A stretch of DNA of 64,000 nt from Acanthosepion esculentum (GCA_964036315.1 OZ038480.1:7312703-7376702); one strand, 5' to 3'; shown: positions 22,131 through 33,796, counted from the stretch's first letter. The notes: generated from the sequence alone by a model not told the origin. Numbers and translations: made by a program.

Positions 22131-23433
22131 TTGTTTCATTGAACAAATTACTTACGTTGGATTTCTACATTCAGACTACGGTGAACATGTCCAACACACA
22201 TCATGTTATATCTTACTTGATAACATCTTGCTGTGTTATTTTTGGTGATAGTGACTACAAGAGATGTACGTTCAGCATTGTGACCAAATGAAAATGTACA
22301 TCCTATGCTTAATGAAAATACTTCAGCTTACAATTAAAAAAAAAAACAGTTGAAGACGACAGTCTGAACAATATATAGATATTTCTGTCAGAATTTCTGG
22401 GATGAGAAGTTACCATTATTTACATTCAAACTATTGTCATTATCTTTATCACCAACAACAAAGATGAGAACAATAATCTGAATGTAAATAATATATTTTT
22501 GTTGGTTCTAATCCCCATGGGGAATGATTTCAAAATACTTCCCCCTACCCAATTTAAAGGCAGAAGCACACAAATGCATGCTGGGATTTCTTCCTGGCCA
22601 ATAAAATAGGTCAGTTCTTGGTTTCATATGACTCAGTCCTGGTCTGTCTTGACTCAGTCAGAACACTGCATTCGTTCATCCAAATTTACTGTTGTGTGTC
22701 AGCCCCAATTCTTTTTGTCATATTACTGTTAATTTGTCTTGCATATTTTGTTTTCTTACTTTATATTATTTGTTGTCCTGTTCTTTTCTTGTTCTTGTTT
22801 ATTGCAGACTTTGTCAATTCTGTTTGTTGGACAGTTCTGCCATTTCTTTATACTTAACAATGGCCACTCACACTACAAGTTTCTATTAGAATAGTGGAGC
22901 ATACTTTTGATATTTTGTCTATCATTAATAAAATTATGAAATATACATGGATGAAAAATTGCAATTTGCAAAAAAAAAACAAAACAAATCAATACTAGTT
23001 AAAAGAAAACTACTAATAAATTGTTTTATGATTTTTTTTTAAAAAGATAATCTTCAATATGATGTCCAGCCATGTAAATTTTACATAAAAACTTTCATTT
23101 TTTTTTTTTTAATATTTTTGGTCTGTCTTTCACTTGGTTGGTTTTTCATTAATGATCAGACTAAAATGATTAGATACATATTGGAATATTAATTAAGTAA
23201 AAATATGAACAGAATACATTAAGTTTTCTTTGTCTTTTATATACGAAAAAAGGAACACAAGAAAAGTCCAACCTACTTAGAAGGACAGTTGTTTCCGCAA
23301 TGTTTATACTATGAATAGCAGAGTTATCAGTCATTGCTCGGGAACTAATTTTGTCTAAATAAAGATATTTTATTTGTATAGATTATTAAAATGACGAAGG
23401 GAAGTAAGCACTCATAAACTTAAGTTATTAAGT

Positions 23434-23622
23434 TTATTTACCTCCCTTCCCCTTATAGGGCATGACACGAAATTGAGATCTTGGTCCCACCCTTTCACTG
23501 TCAAAATGGTTAAATGTCACCATCACTTCTCTTGCACTTCCCATCTGTAGTACTCCCATTTTCTTACTTGCTTCCCTGATAGCTATAATCTTCAAATATT
23601 CAAGTGTAATGTCAATCGGCAT
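23434..23622 (-). pseudogene. Possible LINE ORF1-like fragment
   Basis: A 62-codon minus-strand frame reads like natural protein (REASKKMGVLQMGSAREVMV then TFNHFDSERVG and FRVMPYKGKGG). This pattern resembles the nucleic-acid-binding region of ORF1 proteins from invertebrate LINEs. The resemblance is weak and from memory. It lies next to LINE fragments, which adds a little support. Confidence 0.25.
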
Positions 23623-23639
23623 CTTCTGATGCCTTGATC

Positions 23640-23765
23640 GTGTTCCCTGTTCTTCTTTTTATCCTTTCCTCAAACACACCTCTTTACTCTTGCTCTCACT
23701 CTCTGTAATCCCTTGCGTGCTAGTGGCACTCCTGTCTTGCTTGGGGTGAAATGCTTAAAAAAATA
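23640..23765 (+). mobile_element. CR1/jockey-like LINE 3' tail (copy B)
   Basis: The last ~125 bp match the 3' tail of the copy at 8.2-8.5 kb: a T/C-rich stretch, then GTGCTAGTGGCACTCCTGTC and TTGCTTGGGGTGAAATG. It is in plus orientation and its 3' end faces the 3' end of the minus-strand LINE that begins at 23797, giving a tail-to-tail pair separated by ~30 bp of A/T. Confidence 0.65.
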
Positions 23766-23796
23766 AAAAATAAATAGAGAATGGTATTTTTTTAAT

Positions 23797-25395
23797 CATT
23801 TCGCCTCAAGCAAGACAATAAAGCCACTAAGACACAGGAAGTTACTGAGTTTTAGAGAATGTGAGAAAAACTACTATTAAGGAGAAAGAACACTAAAAGA
23901 GTAAGAATTAAGAAGACAGAAGATAACAATTGACATTGCATCTAAAGTTTTGAAGATCAACTAGGAAGCAAGAAGCTGGAATAGAGTTCCACAAGCGAAA
24001 AGTGCAATAGAATAAACTATTAGAAATTACAGCTACATCATTTCAACTGTATATTGATGAGACCTAGCTGCCAATCTAGTATTGTGCCTAAATTCATAAA
24101 GTCTAGGTAGCATAGAGGAAAGTAATCAGAACAATTAACCATGAAAACATTTATAGGAAAGACACAGGGAAGATACATTATGGTGGTGGGAAAGAGACTG
24201 AAGCCAAGATGCTAGGTCAGGGTCAATAACATTGCAGATTCTTGTTTGAATTTTATCAAAAGTTTCTAAATATATAGCAGGAGCACCAAAGCAGAATACC
24301 TGCATTTATGCAAAAAAGATCTAGAAAAGTGGCCATTCAAGACAATTTTCATTTTGCAATTTGATAAGAAAAACTGAATCCGTTCAAAAATTCACCCAGA
24401 AATACCATAACCTTTCAACGTGCAAAGAGAGACCCGTATACTAAACCTTCTCAAATGCCTTTGAGATACTAAAAGCAACAACCTGAGCTTTGTCCTTTTT
24501 ATCTAAAGCTTGATAGACTCTTTCAGCAAGAATCATTAACACATCAGCAGTTGATCTAGAGAAGAGAAAGACATATTGCTTATTTGAAAGAAGACCCTGT
24601 GATATGAGATGCTTAACCAATTCAGAGTTAATTAGAGCCTCTAGTACTTTGGTAGAAGGCTAATAGACCTACAGAAGGATCAGATAGTTTGCCTGAGTTC
24701 TTAAATACTGGAACTACAGAAGAGGATTACTAACAAGCAGGAAAGCAAAAGCAGCAAGTAGAGTTTAGAGAGAACAGGAGTCAGTTCAGGAGCACATTTC
24801 TTAAGGACTATTACTATTAGGTTGGTGCAAAAATAATGTCGTTTTTTGACATTCAACTTCATGTGAGAAAACAACATTATTTTTGCACCAACCTAATATC
24901 AAGTCCACATGCTTTGCAAGGATCTAGTAATCACATGAACCAAACTTATTAGTGGTTATACAGTACCTCATTCTATCAGCAAACAAAAACTCTGAGGACA
25001 TGTTCAGAAGTATTTTGAACAGTCACAAAAAGGCTTCTGTTGTGACTAGAATTATCATGCTGGTGCACCTGGAAAAAGGGATCCGTATGGGCTATAGCTG
25101 CTGAACAGGCTGGTGTGAACCAAGAAGATTGTGGTTTCACCTGATATTTGCGAGCAGGTACAAAAGCACCAATGCTGGCTTTAACCCAAGGAGAAACCTC
25201 AGTGGCACAATTCTCAATAGGAAAGTTAACAATATCAATCCAAGGGGTGTCTCAAATAAAGTCATGAAATGAATCCCAATCATTATACTGGTAACAGAGA
25301 GAAGTCTTCTGAATAGTAGGTTCCTTTCTAATAAATGATCCAAAAGAAATATCAACAGATACTACAGTGTGATCTGAATTGCTAAGAGGACAGTG
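23797..25395 (-). pseudogene. CR1/jockey-like LINE: endonuclease end, RT and 3' tail, broken
   Basis: Reading the minus strand from 25395, an SDHTVVSVDIS motif (end of an APE-type endonuclease) is followed by the linker with DWDSFHDFI and ACSAAIAHTDPFF. The polymerase N-terminal part follows, with PSTKVLEALINSELVKHLIS, SNKQY.FLFSRSTADVLMIL and SISKAFEKV (about 24760-24450). The catalytic Y.DD part is deleted: the frame jumps to the C-terminal IQTRICNVIDPDLASWLQSL region and the L.EFRHNTRLAARSHQYTVE tail (about 24260-24040). Many stops are present. An 80-bp mariner MITE interrupts it at 24817. Full elements encode a protein that copies its own RNA into DNA at a nick; this copy cannot. Confidence 0.85.
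24817..24896. mobile_element. 80-bp mariner MITE (MADE1-like)
   Basis: An 80-bp palindromic unit begins TTAGGTTGGTGCAAAAATAA and ends with the matching TTATTTTTGCACCAACCTAA. It is flanked by TA on both sides (24815-24816 and 24897-24898), the target duplication of mariner transposons. Both the total length and the terminal repeat match my memory of MADE1, the 80-bp internally deleted relative of Hsmar1-type mariners. It has no coding capacity and lies inside the minus-strand LINE, so it is younger than that LINE copy. Confidence 0.85.
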
Positions 25396-25709
25396 TTTAT
25401 TATTATGTAGTGATAATTTTTAGCAAATTGCTTTTCTTTTCTCAAAATAATATTGGAGTGATTTTTTTTTGTTTTTTTTTCACTACTTTGAATATTTTCA
25501 ACTTGATATAAATTTTTTAAGAGGACAGTTGATTTGTTAAATTTGCCATGAATTAAAAAAAAAATGATATTAATGAAAACTTGTGAATTTTGATGAGCAA
25601 GAAAAATTTGAAAGAAAGAAAACATTGATTGGCAAAGCCATACAAAGATTTTCAGAGAGTTCCAAATGCAACAGATTCAGACGGTTTCAATATTTGACAG
25701 AGAAATGTA

Positions 25710-26981
25710 TTAGGTCATCCCATAAGTTCTGTTCGAATTTTAACTTTTTGTTAAAATTAACAAAATTTAAAGAGTATTTTATAATGTCTAATGGAGCTGA
25801 ACATTATTTTTATGTTTAGATGCATTTAAACTGATCAAATTTTATTTCAGAGAACAATAAAGTTAAATTTTGTTTGATTAAAACCCTGCTAACATGGAAG
25901 TACCCAAGAATCATTTGAGGCACATGATGCTTTATGAGTTCAAGAAAGGAAACTCAGCAGCTGAAGTGGCTAGAAACATTCACTCAGTTTATGGAGAGGA
26001 ATGTGTGAATGAAAGAACTTGCAGAAGATGGTTTGCAAAATTCAGAGGTGGAGATTTCACCCTTGAAGATGAAGATCGAACCAGACGTCCAGTTGAGTTT
26101 GATGAAAAGCTTGTTGAAGCAGCCCTTGAAGAAAATCCTGCTTTATCAGTTGAGGAATTGGCAGTGGTTCTCAGTTCAAACCATACAACTGTTCATCGTC
26201 ATCTTCAACAACTTGGAAAATTTCCTAAACTTGGAAAATGGGTGCCCCATGAATTGTCTGAAAACAACCTCAAAACCCGAGTTGACATCTGCTCTTCTCT
26301 CCATTCTCGCCAACTTGTTTCCCCTTTTTTGGATAGACTTGTGACGAAAAATGGATCTTTTATCAAAATGTTAAGCGTCGTAGACAGTGGCTTGGTAAAG
26401 GGGAAGGACCCCAGCCACAGTCGAGAAGGGAACTTCATGGGCAAAAGGTTCTTCTTTCAATCTGGTGGGATTGTCAAGGAATAATCCACTTTGAATTCTT
26501 ACCACCTAATGCAACAATTAATGCTCAAATATACTGTCAGCAATTAGAGCGTTTGAACCAAGCTTTGAGGAAAAATTACCTGCTCTAGTGAATCGAAAAT
26601 AGGTGATGTTTCATCAGGACAATGCGCGACCACACACAGCAAGAATCATGTCACAAAAGATTGGTTGGGAGAAAATTCCTCATCCACCTTATTCTCCCGA
26701 CCTTGCTCCTTCAGACTACCATTTGTTTCATAGCTTACAGAATTATTTGGAAGAAACAGCTTTTGTAACACAGGAAGAGGTTAAAACTGACATTTGTGAG
26801 TTCTTCGAATCAAAGCCAAAAGAATTTTACAGTAATGGAATTAGTAAGCTTGTTAATAGATGGAAGGAAGTCATAGATAATCAGGGAAAATACATTGTTG
26901 ATTGAATCTGTAATTAAATGTAACATTTGGTCATTTGTTTTCTTTATTCAAAATTCGGACAGAACTTATGGGATGACCTGA
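25710..26981 (+). mobile_element. Mariner transposon, 1272 bp, with TIRs and TA duplication
   Basis: The ends carry ~30-bp inverted repeats (TAGGTCATCCCATAAGTTCT at the left; AGAACTTATGGGATGACCTG at the right). They are flanked by TA at 25708-25709 and 26982-26983. Length and structure are typical of mariners. The single internal gene (25894-26905) is on the plus strand and broken. The terminal repeats differ by only a few bases, so this copy is younger than most elements in the window. Confidence 0.92.
25894..26905 (+). pseudogene. Mariner transposase, broken by frameshift, deletion and stop
   Basis: The start codon at 25894 opens 196 codons with the N-terminal helix-turn-helix region (LLYEF-like start, GNSAAEVARNI, NERTCRRWFAKFRGGDF) and the linker motif WVPHELSENN. 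In the intact family a DEKW motif with the first catalytic aspartate follows. Here a small deletion near 26340 shifts frame just before it, and the DEKW to IWWDCQG segment continues in another frame. A stop near 26601 interrupts the protein again before HQDNARPHTA (second aspartate) and YSPDLAPSDYHLF (third). The gap between these two aspartates is 31 residues instead of the usual 34, which suggests a 9-bp in-frame deletion. It ends with a normal C-terminus at 26905. Confidence 0.92.
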
Positions 26982-27638
26982 TAGATGAAACAGGCATAAA
27001 TAAACCAGTAATTTTTTATGGGTACTATGCTAGTTTCTAAATAAATCAAATATTTCATACCAAACTTACTTTTCTTTTATAGCAGTAAATAATAAATGAT
27101 TTAATAAATGAAGTAGACTTATAAAAAACTCAAAAACTAAAAAGTTTAAAAGAAGATAAAGAAAAAGTATATATAACTTGAAAAATTCATAAGAATGACT
27201 GGCAAGGCTTCATCTAAAAAAATAATCAAAATAATAAAAAAAAATCTTATAAATTAAAGTAGAGAGAAATGAAAATAATTTGTGATATGAAATTATTACA
27301 GCTTTTACTGAAGACTCTTAGCATATTTCTTTTTAAAGACCCCCTTTTTCTGTCCATGTGGATTTGTATTAACATTCACCATTAATTTTATTTAAAAAAA
27401 AAAATCTTTCTTCTGAAATTAGTGATAAGCTTCTCAAAAGAAATATTTTAATACATTACTGAATTTTTATAGGATAAATGTGAAAGTTTTGCCTTGATGG
27501 TAAAAACTTTAATGCTCTGATCAAACATTAACAAATTGGGTAAAATTCTGCTCTGAATAAATTTATTTTAAAATATATTTATTTATTTTAAGGATTTCTG
27601 TTATCGTCATTAGTATCTGTAGAATATATATATATATA

Positions 27639-28535
27639 CGAGGGTCATTTATTAAATAAGTTGAATTTTTCGGTATAAGGACTTCTAATACAGATAGAAG
27701 CTTACTTTTAAAAAATTATTTTTTTTGTTTTACTTCTTTTTCACATGGATTTAATTTCTTTTGCAGATTAAAAAAAAACTTTGAGAGTTTTGGCGTTTAA
27801 CAAAGATGGCCGACCAAGAAGCATGCTCCAGGATTGAACAGAGGTCAGTTATCAAGTTTTTGGTTGCTGAAGGGTGCAAACCAGTTGAAATCCATAGGAG
27901 AATGTCAACTGTGTATGGTGCCACATGTTTCAGCAAAAAAAATGTCTACAAGTGGGCTAAATTGTTTAAAGAAGGACGGAGCAGTGTTGAGGATGAAGAC
28001 ATGTCTGGGAGGCCTACAGAAGTGAGGTCTCCTGAGGTGATCGAATCAGTCAATGACCTCATTCAGTCTAACAGAAGGGTGACAGTGGATGACATTGCAA
28101 GGACTTTGAAAGACAAAGAACAAACGTAGGGGTCATCAGTCAGAAGGAGTCATCTTGCATCATGACAACGCAAGGCCTCACACAGCAGCCCAAACGGTGC
28201 AGACCATCAACGAGCTGGGCTGGAAACTGCTCCCTCATCGCCCTTATAGCACAGACTTTGCCCCTTCAGACTTTCACCTGTTTGGTCCCTTGAAAGCGTT
28301 CACGAGAGGCACGAAGTTTAAAAGTGACGATGAAGTCAAAAGTGTTGTGAGCGACTGGCTGAGACATCAGTCCAAAGATTTTTACGCTGAGGGAATACGG
28401 AAGCTTCTGCATAGATGAGAAAAGTGTGTGACAGTGCTGGGAGACTACGTTGAAAAATAATAAAAAAAGTAAGCTTCTATCTGTATTAGAAGTCCTTATA
28501 CCGAAAAATTAACCTTATTTATTGAATGACCCTCG
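27639..28535 (+). mobile_element. Mariner transposon, 897 bp, internally deleted, ~70-bp TIRs
   Basis: Long inverted repeats occupy about 27639-27709 and 28465-28535; both begin CGAGGGTCATT and share GGTATAAGGACTTCTAATAC. TA flanks both ends (27637-27638 and 28536-28537). The element is some 400 bp shorter than a normal mariner because the middle of the transposase gene is missing. The well-preserved terminal repeats mean it could once have been mobilised in trans by a full-length relative. Confidence 0.92.
27806..28418 (+). pseudogene. Mariner transposase with central deletion (DD34D family)
   Basis: The ATG at 27806 starts an N-terminal DNA-binding region (FLVAEGCKPVEIHRRM, YGATCFSKKNVYKWAKLFKE, GRSSVEDEDMSGRP) that runs to RTLKDKEQT and a stop near 28127. 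The segment carrying the first catalytic aspartate is deleted. Sequence resumes in another frame as GVILHHDNARPHTAAQTVQT with the second aspartate, and YSTDFAPSDFHLFGPLK with the third. The spacing between these two is the canonical 34 residues, unlike the mariner at 25.7 kb. The end (FYAEGIRKLLHR) is intact at 28418. With the catalytic triad incomplete it is inactive. Confidence 0.9.
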
Positions 28536-29004
28536 TATATATTTTAGCATTACAAACTAATCTTTAAATTGGCATTTATTTTTTGAAAGTAAGATATATA
28601 CACATGCAAATCTAAATCATAAATGATATCAAATGATTAGAATTCAAATAAAATATTCAGTAGCACTGTATTTATTTCAGTACACTGTTAACATCCGTCG
28701 CATGATCGGCAAGAAGTGTTAGAAACCTAAAACTTTCACTTAGTTATAGATTTCCAAAACTGTATCTCATAACCAATTATACTGATGAGACTACATTTGG
28801 CATCTCTTGAAGAAGAACGCAATTTACTTCTTATATAAAATACTTGTAGTACTTAATTTTCTATGGTTTTTTAAATATATCAATCTAATTGCACTGACAT
28901 CACAGTGCTTTTCTGTATGTTATATGATATTAACATGAAAGGTAAAAAAATTGTGAGCTTATAAGCATATATATACTATATGAACTAAGCAAAATAATCA
29001 ACAA

Positions 29005-29966
29005 AAATGATATAGACCTCTACAGGGGCGATGGCTTCATAATCCTAAAAAAACTGTAACAAACAAAAAAAAACAGACAAAATCAGAAAAATAATCACAA
29101 AATCTTTCAAAAATATAGGATCTGACATAGTCATAAAACAAACCTAAAAGAAGTGGATTTCCTAGCTGTCCCACTCAGCCTAAGAAAAGGTATACATCAG
29201 CCATATAGAAAACCAAACGACAGACCACTTTACATGAAGTTTTAATGAGGCAGACCCCACAATCAATTAACTGTAGGTTATCTGACAATTTTCTAATGAA
29301 ACCATCTTCAATAAAGTGAAAAAGATGATGAAACAAAGTGTTAAATGATTGTGGATTTTTGACAATAATCACATTCACACTAAACAGTACAAAAAAGCCA
29401 ACAGAAAAAAAAACAGACACAGTTTAACCCACTATTCAACTAAAAACATAAAAACTCATCCACAAGCACTTCATTCCAAAGACACTCCACAATATATTCA
29501 ACAGAAATACAGAAAAAAATCAGCTATAGTTGCACCAAAAACATGATACAAAAAAGCACAAGAAAATAGCCAATAAAACCTCTGCGCAAACTAAATCCAC
29601 CTGTAACTGCAGAACAAAGCATGAGTATTCCTTAAATGGCAATTGTTTGCAAATCAATATACCAAGTCATTGTAAGAACAGCAGATAATGAAGAAAAATT
29701 TATATAGGAGTAAATACATGATCAGCACAACCCTTTCTAAACATATATGGGGTCTTAAAAACAAAAAACAAATTACAGCCAAAATATTATGGAAAATAAG
29801 GAAAACAGCATCAGCCTACAACAATAAATCCCAAAACTATAAACTTTGTCGGGAGGAGAAAATAGCCATACTCACCTACCCAGACCAACACAAATTACTA
29901 AATAAACGATCAGATCTGAAAATGCAGACACAAAACTACATTTTTACTACGTTACTTAAAAACTGA
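29005..29966 (+). pseudogene. Penelope-like retroelement: RT end and GIY-YIG endonuclease remains
   Basis: Plus-strand frames give, in order, a reverse-transcriptase core IDLYRGDGFIILK (29012-29050), NIGSDIVIKTNLKEVDFLAV, RKGIHQPYRKPNDRPLYMKF, and, after frame changes, NPQTINCRLSDNFLMK. Further on come a SIYQVIVRTADNEEKFYIG stretch (about 29655-29712) that fits the GIY and YIG strands, and a C-terminal LCREEKIAIL...LLNKRSDLKMQ block (about 29848-29915). This order, RT with a YRDDG-type core followed by a GIY-YIG endonuclease, is diagnostic of Penelope-like elements. The first aspartate of YRDDG is glycine here, and several stops and frameshifts are present, so it is dead. The 5' part is missing. 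Confidence 0.85.
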
Positions 29967-30834
29967 AAAAACTAAAAATGAGTCCCATGTAAAACATCAA
30001 GACAAATGCAGATATATACACTATATACAACATAAATAATATACTCTTATTAGAAAACGAAGACAAAGTTGAAAAGAGTTTTCAGTCATGTATCTGCCAC
30101 TGTTACAGTTGCCATCATCTTACTGGTGTAAGAGACAGATTCTTGTGAGGGTAAAAATGAAGAATCATGATCAAAGGATTGGTGATTGTTGAACTGAGGT
30201 CATCAATGTCCCCTAGATTTGAAATTTAGCCCAGTTTAAAAAAAACACTATTCAATATTAAACATTGACAAAGTTTTCAGGACCAACTCAACATCTTTGT
30301 GTGCTTCCAAATGTTAACGAAATAAAAAAATATAAATATAAGAATGTCTTTGTCATCACTTAAATATAATATAAAAAGCATAAGTAGATATTTGCTCACC
30401 CTATATAAATTTGGTTGAAGGTCAGCAAAAGTTTTGTTAAGGATTTTTTGTTTATTTTTTTTTTCTATATTTCAAACCCTTTTCTTGGTTTTTGGTGAAA
30501 ATTTACATCTAAATTGTCCAATGTCTTCTGGGTCATTTTGGCTTTCATAAGTCATTATCAAAGAATGTTTTTTTTGTGTTACCTCAGTTTAGTCTTTTTT
30601 TCAAATATTGCATCTTCATGTGTTAGTTTGTGCAGTCATGTTGATTTTTAATTTTTTTTCTTTTTAAACACCCAAACGCACCCAAGGATCATTCCAAAAT
30701 TAAAGTTTTATTATGTTGGCCTACAATTTCCAAAGTGGATGTTGATATCTGAGATCCAGGTTCTTGTTCGTCCCCTGGCAAAAATGCCTTGCAAATGGTG
30801 GTGACTGTGTAAGAATAAATGTTTTGTCGCTGAA

Positions 30835-31080
30835 AACTTTACCTAGACTTTATGAATTTAAGTGTAGTACTAGATTGGCAGCTAGGTCTCATCATTTTAC
30901 AGTTGAAATGGCTAGATGGAACTGTAAATTCTATGCTAACAGTTTTGACTATTGCACTTTTCGCTTGTGTTACTCTCTTCCAGTTTCTTGTTTTCCTGTC
31001 AACTTTGATTATTTAAAAATTTAAATCCAATATCAATTATTATCTTCTGTCTTCTTAATGAAAGAAATTAACTCTCTTTT
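30835..31080 (+). pseudogene. CR1/jockey-like LINE 3' end (copy C)
   Basis: The plus strand reads LPRLYEFKCSTRLAARSHHF, TVEMARWNCKFYANSFDYCT, then FRLCYSLPVSCFPVNFDYLK before a stop. This is the least damaged version of the C-terminal tail also seen at 8.2, 24.0 and 34.0 kb. An ATG further upstream at 30764 would extend the frame but the added part is unlike the family. Only the terminal ~250 bp of the LINE is present. Confidence 0.75.
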
Positions 31081-31084
31081 GACA

Positions 31085-32430
31085 GGAAGAATTTATTGAT
31101 GGACACTTGAGGGTCACATGACAGCCTATTGGTTATAATAGTCAGTTGCTGCTTGGCTTTCCACAAGTCTGGTGCATTCTAGAAAGGGACCCCAAAAATA
31201 CCTACCACAGTACTCTATTGTGTCCTGCTTGGGGACATTACTAGTCTTTCTTTTTACTCATCCCCTTCACATACAGTTTGTTTTCTCATATGTGGTTACA
31301 TTTCTGACTTATAAAGAGTTTGTAATCAACTCACGGCCATGATTGGTTACAACTGACAGGTCATAAATCATTCTGGTCATAAGTTGGCCTGTAATTAATT
31401 TTGAAATCTTTTTATCTTTTTTTTTAGACAGTATTGTATTTTTCATAATTTTTACGGTTTCTTTAAATTTGATATCATTTTTATCATCTCTCTAGACACA
31501 ATTTTGTTTCTTATTTTTATGTTTGTCAGGTTTAAGTCAAACATTGTCTACTATGGTACAATTGCTTTAGTATTTGCTAAGCATACTAAATACAGAATAC
31601 AGGTGCAAAAAGTAGAAAATATTACAGTTGCAAAACATACCAAAATACATACAATATGAAACATCTTAAAAGCCACTGGTGCTTTGTTATGGGTTGATGT
31701 TGTTCACTGGGACAGGGCTTTAGGGTTGCCAGTGGAGTTGTTTTTTCTGCAAACATGGTGAGCTTTGTTTCTTTTCTTCCCTATAAATCTCATGATATGG
31801 ATGAAATACATTGTGTGCGATCTAGTTAATTCTTGCAAATCATTCAATGTTTGGGTTTATTCCTTCAAAATAGGCAAGATTATCCAGTAGCGATAATCCT
31901 TTTGATAATCCCCGTAGTGGTAAATATCCTTTCTCTCTCCTCCTCTTCCTCTCATTTTTCTTCCTCCTCTTCCCGCCACTCTTTCTTCTTCCAATGTGAT
32001 TGGCCTTTCATATGTAAGTTCGGCAGATTCTTGATCTAAAAATAAGGTCAGGATCATTGTCAAATCCATCAACATTATAGCGCTTAACACACATTATTCC
32101 AGATGACATTCATGCCTTTCACAATCACAGCCTCCCAGGCCATAGGGAAATTCTTGACACACGTATAAATGTTGAACAAAAACATTCTTGTACACCAAGC
32201 TGAGAAACACATTGGCAGTCAGACGGCAGGGGGCGGGATTTCAGTAGATGGACTGACGTACCAATTCACAGTCACGGTTGTAAAGTCGAACAGTTGTAAG
32301 TCATGTAGGTCATACTAAGCAGTGGTGGTATCCTACCGATTCTTGCAAATCAATTCTTAAAATTATAAAAGCTTAGCAAAGCGGTTGTTGGATTATCCGA
32401 AAATAATCTGATGTATAAAAGCTAAAAATA
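31085..32430. other. No gene recognised
   Basis: Mixed AT-rich sequence. A purine/pyrimidine-asymmetric patch near 31925-32000 (TCTTCCTCCTCTTCC-like) produces spurious frames. No domain or splice-flanked exon could be supported. Confidence 0.4.
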
Positions 32431-32439
32431 TAATTAATA

Positions 32440-32665
32440 CCATTGCCGTAAGTTCTGAGGAGGCTGAAAAAGTATTTTCTGTGATGAACAGAATTTATTA
32501 AGAAATCGTCTTGAAGTTAAAAATGTCATTCTAGTCATTTGATAAATCTTCCGTTGGATGTTTGGAACTGCAGCAATTCTGTTCAATTGTGGCTAAGAAA
32601 CCATGACAGAGCCGATGATGCTAGAGCCAAAAAGAGAACAGAATTTCAATCTGGAAATATCTTAA
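32440..32665 (+). pseudogene. hAT transposase C-terminal dimerisation domain fragment
   Basis: In three successive plus-strand frames the sequence reads AVSSEEAEKVFSVMNRI, then RNRLEVKNVILVI, then INLPLDVWNCSNSVQLWLRN followed by ADDARAKKR. This is the order of the hAT C-terminal (dimerisation) region: the 'S.E..FS.MN.I' helix, the 'RNRL' helix and the 'P.....P.VQLWL' end. Two frameshifts and stops separate the parts. No N-terminal zinc finger or catalytic core is visible. Confidence 0.65.
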
Positions 32666-33478
32666 TAAGTAAATGTTTTCTATTAAATTATCAAAATGGT
32701 TCAATTCTTTTTGATACTATAAAGTGATTTCTTTCCATTCTCAGACTGAAAAGAATATAAGCAGAATAGGCTCCTAATGATTACCTGCTTTTATAGAACC
32801 GGTTCCTGGAAATTTGGGATGCCATTATTGGTCATAAGTCGACAATGAACTGCATAAGTATTTCATGTTTAGTATTTCTTATCTAAGTGTACTCGGCTTT
32901 TGTACATAAAATGTTTTCATATGTAACTCATTTTTGGAGTTCATCTCTTTGTATTATTCTAGTGCTCCCTTCTGTCTCATTAAAGTGTTAGTTTATTACA
33001 GATATACTTATGCCTATAGTGGAGAATGGAGAGTAGAAAAAACCAGGACGTTTCCTCTCTTTTTCCAAGCACTATATTACAAGTAAGAACTGGAAAACTT
33101 TTAATCATCTACAGTAGAAGCTGCAATAAAAGTTTAGATAATTTCTAACTGATAACACACACATATATATTTTAGTTGCAATACTTTATAACACAAAGAA
33201 AAATTTATATTGAGTTATATTTCAGAAAAGTGTCTGAAAAATATTGTATCCATTTTTGATGAATTTCTAAAGAAACTATTTTCATGATTGTTTCTTTTTT
33301 AAAGACTACACTATTTCAAAAGAAATTTATGCAGTTGCTGGGAATTTAAGGAAAAATGCTTAAACTCATATTGTAATAATATAACTGTGTATAAAAATGT
33401 AAAGATGTAATTATTATTATTATTTTTTAAACACTGGATTTTTACAATAGCGAGAAAGAGAAAGAAAATAGGTCATAC

Positions 33479-33583
33479 CTCATTGAGTATATGCTCACAT
33501 AGGGCTTGTCAGAGAGTTTTTCATGGATCAGGACTTGTAAAATGAGGAGCTCTCTAATGGCAGTGATCAGTGGTGATAAATGT
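33479..33583 (-). CDS. FOCAD: Focadhesin-like (FOCAD) internal exon
   Basis: On the minus strand a pyrimidine-rich tract and CAG acceptor (33584-33586) precede a 105-bp open segment ending in ATGAG before GTATGA (33473-33478). With one base completing a codon from the previous exon, it encodes HLSPLITAIRELLILQVLIH then EKLSDKPYVSIYSM and leaves two bases (AG) for the next codon. It continues the exon at 54357-54511 in the right phase (2+1). The joined product aligns, from memory, with the N-terminal region of human focadhesin, a large helical-repeat protein linked to focal adhesions, where the equivalent segment follows 'YVLNGILNLIP' and ends in 'SIYTIR'. I did not find the next exon in the 33 kb downstream. 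Confidence 0.8.
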
Positions 33584-33796
33584 CTGGAAAAAAGAAAAGG
33601 TCAATTTATTTGGTAAATAAAGAATTAATTCCAGGAAAGTTAAATTTTAATTTTTAAAAATGGGGTTTGGTGGCGGTTGAGAAATCAAACCGATTTCAAA
33701 TCATCTGTGATCATGAAAAACATCAACTCAGATTTTCAAATTAATTTTTCATGAATAAACCAAAACAGAAAGAAAATGTTTTTGTTTTTTTTTTTT

